Source: Flaveria trinervia
Lineage: Eukaryota; Streptophyta; Magnoliopsida; Asterales; Asteraceae
NCBI GenBank assembly: GCA_025506515.1
Contig: CM046454.1
Span: 29,027,539-29,091,538, forward strand
Direction of reading: 5' to 3'
Length of the DNA: 64,000 bases
Position 1 is the stretch's first letter, and each line of letters opens with the position of its first letter. The notes under the pieces were generated by a model that saw only the letters and a list, made by a program, of their open reading frames with translations, ran no database searches and was not told the origin of the DNA. The translations under genes and the position numbers were made by a program. Shown one piece after another: positions 56,159-64,000 of the stretch.

Positions 56159-57840
56159 GTGGTTGATCAATGTACACAAAACATTCGCAAATCTGGTAGA
56201 ATTAGTAATCCACCTGAAGGATATGGATTTTTCGTAGATGGATGCTATGTGGTAGATTCCGATGAACCAACCACCCATTGTGATGCAATGTCCAATTTGG
56301 ATTGCGACAAATGGCTTGAAGCCATGAACATTGAGATGCAATCCATGTATGACAACCAAGTATGGGACTTGGTTGAACCACCTCTTAACTCCAAGATAGT
56401 TGGAAGTAAGTGGGTTTTCAAGAAGAAAACCAATATGCATGGAAACTTGGATACTTATAAAGCTAAACTTGTAGCAAAAGGTTTCACTCAAACTCAAGGG
56501 GTTGATTATGATTAGACTTTCTCACCGTTGCAATGCTAAAGTCTATTAGGATATTATTTGCCATAGCTGCTGATTATGATTATGAGATTTGGAAAATGGA
56601 TGACAAAACCGCTTTTCTAAATGGATATCTTGAGGAAGATGTCTATATGGTTCAACCTGAAGGTTTTGTCGATCAAAAACATCCTAACAAAGTATGCAAG
56701 TTAAAGAAATCAATCTATGGATTGAAACAAACATTAAGAACTTGGAATCACCATTTTGATGAAGAAATAATCAAATTTGGGTTCATCAAAAATGCTGATG
56801 AAGCATGTGTATATAAGAAAGCTAGTGGGAGCATCATCACTTTCCTAGTATTGTATGTTGATGAAATTTTACTATTTGGAAATGACATTCCAACCTTGGA
56901 GGGTGTGAAAGCCTGGCTTGAAGCTGTTTCTCCATTAAGGATCTTGGTGAAGCCACCTATATTTTAGGAATAAAGATCTATAGGGATAGATCGAGGCGGT
57001 TGATAGGTTTAATTCAAAGTGCATACATTGACAAGATCTTGAAAAGGTTCAAGATGAAAAACTCTAAGAAAGGTACCGTACCTATTCAAAGAGGAATGAT
57101 ATTAAGTAAGACTCAATGTCCAAGCTCAAAGGATTAGCAAGACAAAATGAAGGGAATCACGTATGCGTCTGCTATAGGATTCATCATGTATGCAATGATA
57201 TGCACTAGGCCGGACGTGTCATGCACTTTGAGCATGACAAGCTGATACCAACAAAATCCTGGAAACAGTCATTGGATGGCTATTAAGAACATACTTAAGT
57301 ACCTAAGGAGGACCAAAGATATGTTCCTAATCTATGGATCTGGTGAGGAGGAACTCGTAGTAAAGGGTTACATGGATGCGAGTTTCCAAACTGATCGGGA
57401 TGATTCACGATCACAATCGGGCTACATTTTCATTTTGAATGGAGGAGCAATTTCTTGGAAGAGCTCAAAGCAAGATGTGGTGGCATTGTCAACTACAGAG
57501 TCAGAATACATTGGTGCTTCATTAGCAGCTCAGTAAGTTGTATGGTTAAAGAAATTCATTGCAATCTAGGGGTGGTCCCTTCCATTAGGACCACCTAAAA
57601 TTCTTTGTGATAACGAGGGTGCGATTGCACAAATCAAGGAACCCCATGCACATCAAAAGACTAGGCACATTGAACGGAGATTCAACTACATAAGGGATGA
57701 AGTTGAAAAGGGAAAGATATGTATCACAAAGTTCACACGGATCAAAATATTGCGGATCCACTCACGAAGCTTCTTGAAAAGGAAAAGCATGAAAGTCATA
57801 CTTGTGCCATGAGACTTCAATATTCAAGTGACCGGATATG
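56159..57840 (+). pseudogene. pol: Reverse transcriptase-RNase H of element D
   Basis: RT spans 56159-56967: a DKWLEAMNIEMQSM block, SKWVFKKKTN, KLVAKGFTQTQGVDYD, then a TAG and frameshift near 56513, TAFLNGYLEEDVYMVQPEGF and YGLKQTLRTWN. The catalytic motif reads YVDE (56854-56865) in place of YVDD. RNase H spans about 57170-57840: MYAMICTRPDVS, YMDASFQTD, SQSGYIFILNGGAISWKSSKQ, TESEYIGASLAAQ, and a QNIADPLTKLL end. Several further stops and one late frameshift (about 57715). Confidence 0.9.
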
Positions 57841-58614
57841 ATCTTTAATTTTATATTTAGATATTGTAACCCTTTATCACTTGAATAAATTATTTGGTTA
57901 TAGTGTTTCAAGTAATATTCATATTTTTCATGTTTAAAATCCATGAGTAAATCATTTACTCAGAACGTCCGTAGTCGTTCATACCTGTGGGAACAAATAT
58001 GAAGGTAAGACTATTATGAAAACGGATTGGTAGATATTCATATGGATGAATATAGAGCAAAAGGTTGCTACCAAAGTTCATAGATATTTGTGGGATACAA
58101 ATATTGGACTGATCTGCATCTTAATTATTACTACATGGAATCTTCCTGATTGATCATAAGTACTTTAAGTAAAGGCGAATATCATTTGGTATCCTCTAAC
58201 CTGAGATACATAATGGGTCTTGATATTTACCAAATGTTATACTTTGACTTAGTTCTTCGCTGTTCTGAAACATGGCAGTACATAAGTCTGAGTTCAGGTA
58301 TGATATAAGGTAACTGTGAGAGACGTATGTAGTCAAGATGGGATTTGTCCCTCTTATTCGTTGAGAGTAAGATGTCTAAGGACTGATAAAGTTAAATCAA
58401 TGGAGAATGATCACTCTGTGTCTCTGGGATTTAACATGACATCTGTGACAAAAGGATAGATGATTGATTCACCTAAAACATTTTGAGTAAGGTACTTGAA
58501 GGGGATGATGTTATTGAATGGCACTTTTTCATATGTATTAAGGGTAGTAAACATTTGTTAGGCGGTATTTGCTGCTTGCATAAATCTTCTATGTATCTTG
58601 TGCAAGTGGGAGAT
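57841..58614 (+). other. 3' untranslated tail and polypurine tract of element D
   Basis: 774 bp between RNase H and the 3' LTR. No convincing ORF. It ends with GCAAGTGGGAGAT (58602-58614), the polypurine tract abutting the LTR start TGTTGGATC. Nothing else recognised. Confidence 0.7.
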
Positions 58615-60446
58615 TGTTGGATCTTGAATGCCCAAGACACATACAAGATTGATGTGGTTAGTACGTTATGATCCAAGTCGGGTCATACCCAATAACAACC
58701 CAAACAAACACCAATAAACATTTATTTGTTGATGAGATCATACAAATAAATATTTACACCAATTTAGAAAAAAGGTTTTCTAAAACGTTGGTTTTGTGAT
58801 AGAACAACATTATATGGATAATTTGTTCATGATAAATTATTTGTTTCATTATTTAAGTTTGTTAAATAATAACAAAAAAAAGTGTGTTAGTGTTATAAAA
58901 TTAAAATAGGTTTTAATTTTATAAAGTAAGGGTTTAAAAGAGTGTAATATTATAAAAGTTTTAAAACGGGGGGAACCCATTTTTAAATGAAGTTTCGGCC
59001 GCCCCATGTGGGTTTAGTGGAGTCTTTTAGTCTTGGGTTCACAAGACTTTCTCCATTCTTGCACTCTTCAATCAATACACACACTCTCTCTGCAGGATCG
59101 GTGTTTGTCACTTAAACACAATGTTGTTCTCTCAAACTCACCTAGAACAACACTCGGGTATATGAAGAATCAATAAGGGTTGATCACAATATAGAAAGTA
59201 ACTATGAACACAGAAAGATAATTTTCAAGATACTTTTATATATTGATTCTCAACTCAAAATACAAGACTCTTACAAGCAGATGATGTCTATGCTTACAAT
59301 GAGTTACAAGGAGAACCTATATTTAATACTATCCACAATCGGATATACTTTGATACCAGCTGGGATCCTATAGCTAAAGTCTATACTACAAGACTAAAGA
59401 TTAAGGTATCTTGGATAAAGTCTTATCTGAGATTTGGTAGTCAGGACATGTCCCTGACTTACCTTTTGTCACCAACTAAAGTTGGTAACATGTACTATCA
59501 TGAAAAGGTGAACAGTGGAATAAAGTATGGTCAACAACATGGCTCTTTAGGAAGAAGCCATGCTGTATCAGAAGTCTGCAGCGGAGTGTCAGAGACCATA
59601 CTTGTGTCCACTGGTTCATAGCAGTGTCTTTCGAAGGTTAAATGGCTTTGGAAGAGTAAATACTTCAGAAGCCACTTATACTTCGGAAGAGGCTGCTTCT
59701 TCCAAGGCTTGGAGACTTCTTCTTTTCATCACACTTCGGAAGTGGTCTTTTCTTTATTGTTCTAAGTCTTGAACTTCGGAAGTATGCACTTGTCTTCGGA
59801 AGTAGAGTTCTGTTTCGGAAGTTGATCTTTCATTTTGTCTTCGGAAGTTTATCTTTCATTTTGTCTTCGGAAGAACTCTACAACCTTTAGAAGTTCCTTG
59901 CTAAGCTTCGGGAGCCTTTTGCATGCAGCACCAAAATAACTTAAGTGACATAGTTTTGGTTGCATTAGCCTTCTTCTTGATCCAACACTCTCTTTGACAC
60001 ACAAGCAAGAACTCTCTTAACAAGGCTGAAGATTTCGGATTAGAAGCTCAAAAAAGCTGAAAATTTTGGATTTTTGAAGGTGCATAGGTAGAGAGTTTTG
60101 GTGTTGAGCTCCCTAACTAGCTAGGTGTTTAGAAGAGCTTGTGAGTATAACAACTTGAGGCTTTCTCTCTTGAGGGCTGGACATTCAAGAACATCATCAT
60201 CTTCATCTCATCCATCTACAACATCTTGTGCTTGAAAGGTTGTTTTAATGGACACCCTATGGTTGTTATTTTGGTTTTGATAGCATACTATTTCACATAT
60301 ATATGATCCTTGTTCCTGGGTTTTGTTTATGGTTTAAAATGGTAAAATTTCATATTGTTAACCTCATATTAATCCTTATTTTCTGCTGTGTTTTTATAGT
60401 TTAAATGGTTAAACTAGCTTTGATTTACACGTTACAAAACCCAACA
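58615..60446 (+). repeat. 3' LTR of element D, interrupted
   Basis: Matches 51554-52476 in two blocks (58615-59090 and 59988-60446). The gap is the solo LTR at 59091-59987 plus its duplicated CTCTC. By-eye divergence from the 5' LTR is a few percent. Confidence 0.93.
59091..59987 (-). mobile_element. Solo LTR of a Sirevirus-like element in D's 3' LTR
   Basis: 897 bp, plus-strand ends TGCAGGATCG and GATCCAACA, flanked by perfect CTCTC duplications (59086-59090 and 59988-59992). In element sense it begins TGTTGGATCAAG and soon has a GCATTAGCC/TGCAACC region like the B and P LTRs, and it ends CGATCCTGCA like them. It carries about ten CTTCGGAAG-type sites (59630-59920). It is therefore a longer relative of the A/B/P LTR. 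No internal sequence. Confidence 0.93.
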
Positions 60447-60453
60447 CCATCTG

Positions 60454-60512
60454 TAGAAAGGAAATCTAGTCTGTCACCTTGGTAGACAGGAAATCCAGTC
60501 TGTCACCTTGGA
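60454..60512 (-). repeat. Two-copy 29-bp tandem repeat next to element D
   Basis: Units GTAGAAAGGAAATCTAGTCT and GTAGACAGGAAATCCAGTCT, each continuing with GTCACCTTG, lie directly beside the D 3' LTR. The segment CACCATCTGTAGAAAGG (60445-60461, overlapping the LTR end) recurs at 60610-60626 inside the E ORF. Confidence 0.7.
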
Positions 60513-60579
60513 TAACATGTACCCTTTGTTGTTGCCCTCTGAAAAGAGTTAGTTGATGGGAACTATAGTCATATTCCCA

Positions 60580-63500
60580 TCAAACTATAGGTTTCAATTC
60601 AGAACCTTGCACCATCTGTAGAAAGGCAGTACTTTTGGTGGGAGATCTTCTCAACTTCAACTCTTCTTCAATCTTTGCTTTTGTAGTTAACTCAGCTAGA
60701 TGAAGACTGTTGAGATGATTTCTGATGAGTGTAGCAGTTTCAGAGTCGGAGGGGTTGGAGAATGGCTTCTCTGCTAGCTCAGCAATGTCGAACCTGCTGG
60801 AGTGTAGCAGAGAGGTTGCATTGAGTCTATTTACTTCGCCATTCTCCCTTTCCACAACAAATTTGTGAGAAGGTTCATCAAACCTCCACTGGATTATCTT
60901 CCTTCTGGGCACAAGAGACTGACTAGGAATCTTGTCCTCTTTCTTTGTATCCAGCAGAGTCACCAGTTTCCTTCTGAGCTTCTTCTCTTCATCATTCAAA
61001 GAATCTGAGTTGAGTCCCAGAAGTCTCGTAGCCTGGTCCAAAGTTCCTCTAGGCAAATCAAAGAATTTATCTCTTGTGAGGGAACTTGAAGAACCATCAA
61101 CATAGGTGATGTTGAGAGAGTCTTCTACATAATAGACTTCACTCAGAGTAGTGCAGTTGATGAGCTTCGTCTTGATTGCCTTAAATTCCTCAAGGGAGAG
61201 ATGTTGAGAAGGCTGAGGGGATGGTCTGGATGGTAATTGGGTAGGTTTAGGTTCAGAGGTTCTGGCTAGTGTTTTGGGTTGGATGATGGGAAGTTCGGGT
61301 TGTTCAGGTGAGGGAGTAGGTGAGGGTAGTGATGTGGGTTCAGGGGTGAAAGGTTCAGGTTTAATGGTGAATGGTAAGGGTGAAGGTTTAGGTTGTGGTT
61401 GGGTAGAAGCAGTGAAGGTCATCTCTTTTACCCTTCTATACATCTCTTTCCTTTTCCCCATCCAGATATCAGCCTTAATTTCACTGACAATCCGTTGGAG
61501 TGTCCTTTCGGAAATGGGACCACCTGCCTCCCAGAGAATCCATGAGCCCGAAGATAGTCCTTCATCCAGGCCTTCTTAGTGAGCTTCTTGGAGGTAGTGA
61601 CCTTGGCTTCTTCTTCCTTCTTCTTCTTCTCTCTTGTCTTTTCTTTTGCAGCCTTTTTCCTTTCTTTCTCCATTTGATCATACTCTTTGTTGTAGAGCCA
61701 GAGGATTGTATCATCGTTGTGTGGAGAAAGTTCTTGAAGTTCAAAGCCTCTGGAGAGTAGGAAGTTCACCTTGTCTCTCCTTAGCTGCAATTCGGCCTCC
61801 TTCTATTTCTTTTCCTCTATCTCCAAGGCCAACCTGGCTTCTTCCTCAGTTTCAGCCTGGTTGCCTTCTCCAGATCCACCAACTCCTCTAATGGTTAGCA
61901 GGAGTGTTTCTTCATTGGCAGCTCCCAACTCAATGAGTTGATCAATGATCTCCTCTCTCCTTTTATTGATGACAGCCTCCTGATTGGATGCAACTGCTTT
62001 TATACTGGCAGCTAGCAACTTCTTAGTTTGAAGTCTTCCTTTCTTTTTAAGTTCTCAAACTTCTCCTCTTCCTGAAGCTCTTCCGCAATCATCTTCCTTT
62101 TTCCTTTGTCTTTTGAAGATCCTGACTGTGGTGGTTCTTGGAGAGAGGTTTCTGATTGTGAGAAAGGCAGAGATGGTGTCTGGGATGGAGGTGGCATTGG
62201 AAAGTCCTCACTGTTCACCTCAGATGCCACTTCAAGGATTGCATCTGTGATGTTCAGTTCCTTGGACATCTTAAACAGTCCTTCCGCAACTTCCATTTCA
62301 GCTTCGGAATATTCAACTTGTTCTTCCAAGGCTTTAACTTCAGCTTTGGAAGTTTGAGGAGATGCAGATTCTATCCCAACTGTTTCAGTTGCTGGGTGAT
62401 CAGTCCCCATTTCCCCTTCAAATTGAATCTTAGGTTCCATGTGGACCTTAGGTTGACCAACTTCTTCCACAGTGGTAGAAGGTGCAGTCAGCCTCTAAAG
62501 CTCTTCAGCTCCAAAGTAGATCATTGCAGCATCATAGCTTGGCTGCTCAAAGGAGGATCTCAACAGAAACATGGTGAGGAGTCTGTAGAGATCACTGAGT
62601 ATCCTTGGGTCAATCTGAGGAATGACTTGAGGTGGCTCAGTTGCTGAGATGATGGAGAGGAAGATGTTGAAGTTGAAGGTCGGCTCTGTGGTTCCTCATG
62701 TATTTGTCTTTAAACATTCTCCCCCTTTTTGGTAGCAACATCTTGAGAGCTAGATGAGCTAGAGGAAGAAGTCAGTGAGACCTGAATAGGTACATGCCTA
62801 ACAGACCTCTCTGTCTGTTTCTCAGCTAGTTGAGCCTTGAGATTGTCAATCTCAAGTTGCTGAGTGGCAGAACTTGCTTCTAAAGTCCTAACCAAGGATT
62901 CAAGGTTTGAGACTTTAGATAGAAGGTCTTTAACAAGGAGTTGCATGCTTCCCTCATCTTCTTTTGAAGAATCACGGGGAGATGAGGTAACATACCTAGT
63001 ATGTTCAGCCTCACCACCAGATGTGGTTTCTTGGCACCCTGGTTTCCCATGCTCAATGATGTCTCTTTCAGAGTCACCAAAGGGCTCGGTTGCCGTAGAT
63101 TCAGTCTGAGAGATGTTACCACTATCCACAAGGTCCATTGAAGCACCTTCTGTAGTGGCAGCTAAATCTACATGAGTCCCCTCCACATCAGTGGGACTCA
63201 CCGCAGTTATTGGTTGCTGATGGGGGCTAGAGATTAGGGATTTCTCTGGGCTCTGTTGATCTTGAAGTGGGTATTGTAGATCAACTTCATTGCCATGGAG
63301 AGATGTTATCTCTTCATCAGTTTTGAATAGAAGGTCAGTGAAAGATAGGGAGGTTAAGCCTACTGACCGGGACTTTGGTCAATGTCTACAGGCATTGAGC
63401 CTCTGGTGGGGCTGTCCCTTGTTGGCTGCTCAGAAGAGTGTAGATACTCATTTTGAGGGCTATTGGTTTAGGTATCGGGCTTCTGGGTTTGAGACTGAGG

Positions 63501-63960
63501 AGACTCAAAACCCACATTGAGGTCAAAAGAGAAGGATGGAGAGACCTCTGACTGAGTGGGAGCCCATGTTTCCACTCTAGTCTTTTTAGATTGAACATGA
63601 GGAGCTTGTTCAATCAGAGTAGATTGAACAAGGGTTTGTTTGGGGCTTCTTTGACAAGTGATGGTGATGGGTGGAGATGGAAGTGTTGGCATTGTGGTGG
63701 TGGTTTCTGGTGTGGGTTCATCACCTGTGGGGTGAACATGGATGTCACTAGGAGCTATGCGCTAAATCATATCTGGAAGCAAAATGGTGTACCTTCCAGT
63801 GAAGTTGGTGGATACCTTCTTCAAGTTTTCAAGATGGTAGGCTGCATGTGGGGAACAGTCAGAGTAGCTACACAGACAAGCATGCTCTGGTCCAACTCAT
63901 AGTTGATTATATGTTGAAGGAATCTAGGATACATGAAGAATGTCTCCCTTTGCAGATTCA
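60580..63960 (-). pseudogene. Third (env-like) ORF of element E
   Basis: Right to left: an N-terminal domain end with FFMYPRFLQHIINYELDQ (63940-63880) and a linker (63692-63468). Then an acidic Ser/Thr region and coiled coil (63201-62710), an acidic region (62470-62012) and a charged coiled coil (62018-61803). A Lys/Glu-rich stretch carries YLRAHGFSGRQ (61570-61535). The final piece (61461-60580, 293 codons open) has a Pro-rich linker (61400-61210) and the module IIQWRFDE...VVERENGE (60900-60835), ending GSELKPIV. Frames change at least four times. Same architecture as A/B/P and C but low sequence identity. Function unknown. Confidence 0.78.
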
Positions 63961-64000
63961 CTATCAGATTTGAAAACACAAATTATGACTAATTGAAGCG

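Larger units (their letters stand above)
51554..60446 (+). mobile_element. Element D, Ty1/copia of a different lineage
   Basis: LTRs at 51554-52476 (923 bp) and 58615-60446 (interrupted by a solo LTR). Ends are TGTTGGATC and CCCAACA. The interior has a PBS-like site, long leader, gag, protease/integrase, RT, RNase H and a 770-bp tail. Sequence blocks such as MVQPEGF and KKSIYGLKQ differ from the Sirevirus-like elements, and there is no third ORF. Flanks CCTAT (left) and CCATC (right) do not match, and the neighbours are different elements (A and E), so its ends may mark a recombination. Confidence 0.92.
60447..64000 (-). mobile_element. Element E, third-ORF region of another Sirevirus-like element (partial)
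   Basis: Minus-strand coding remnants of an env-like third ORF fill this stretch to the right edge. Neither pol nor LTR of E is in the window. It adjoins element D on the left without a target duplication. Just after the ORF stop (element sense) lie two tandem copies of a 29-bp unit with core AGTCTGTCACCTTGG (60454-60512). Confidence 0.82.

Overview
The window is plant nuclear DNA made entirely of LTR retrotransposons. I found no host gene, tRNA gene or CRISPR array. Coding remnants are Ty1/copia (order gag, protease, integrase, RT, RNase H), most of them of the Sirevirus type with a third ORF after RNase H, historically called env-like. Primer sites match the plant initiator-Met tRNA type (TGGTATCAGAGC). 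A eudicot is likely. Asteraceae is plausible from the style of the third ORF, but the sequence does not prove it.

Layout. Four levels of nesting can be read from 5-bp target duplications. Element A (minus; 1-5820 and 49074-51553) is split by element B (minus; 5821-49073). B is split in its integrase by element C (minus; 13740-44681). C holds three younger insertions: element P (plus; 15461-26679), the pol-less element G (minus; 28613-33178) and a Cassandra TRIM with 5S rRNA-like LTRs (minus; 39011-39657). A solo LTR (1514-2066) sits in A's third ORF. To the right lies element D, a copia of another lineage (plus; 51554-60446), with a solo LTR inside its 3' LTR (59091-59987). Last is the third ORF of a further Sirevirus-like element, E (minus; 60447-64000). 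By-eye LTR divergence mostly follows the nesting: B about 5-6 percent, C about 3, G about 2, P a single indel.

How the parts work together. Gag proteins (capsid-like domain, CCHC knuckle, coiled coils) would package RNA. Protease, integrase and RT-RNase H would process, copy and insert it, with reverse transcription primed at the PBS and PPT. Nearly every coding region is now broken by frameshifts, stops or deletions, so most are listed as pseudogenes. P has almost identical LTRs but no integrase core, so if the assembly is right it must have moved with enzymes supplied in trans.

Two signals are not explained by standard annotation. First, each family carries its own CpG-centred inverted-repeat array (CTTCSGAAG in A/B/P, CCGCATTWGT/CAAATGCGG in C, a CAGTCGTACGACTG type in G and the 1514 solo LTR). 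It occurs in the LTR, upstream of the TATA box where one can be assigned, and again inside the element, between pol and the third ORF or in the leader. Second, the third ORFs of four families, including the stand-alone ORF of pol-less G, share a repeated short module with an I-x-W-x-[YF]-D core, and three share a separate GFSGRR-like motif.
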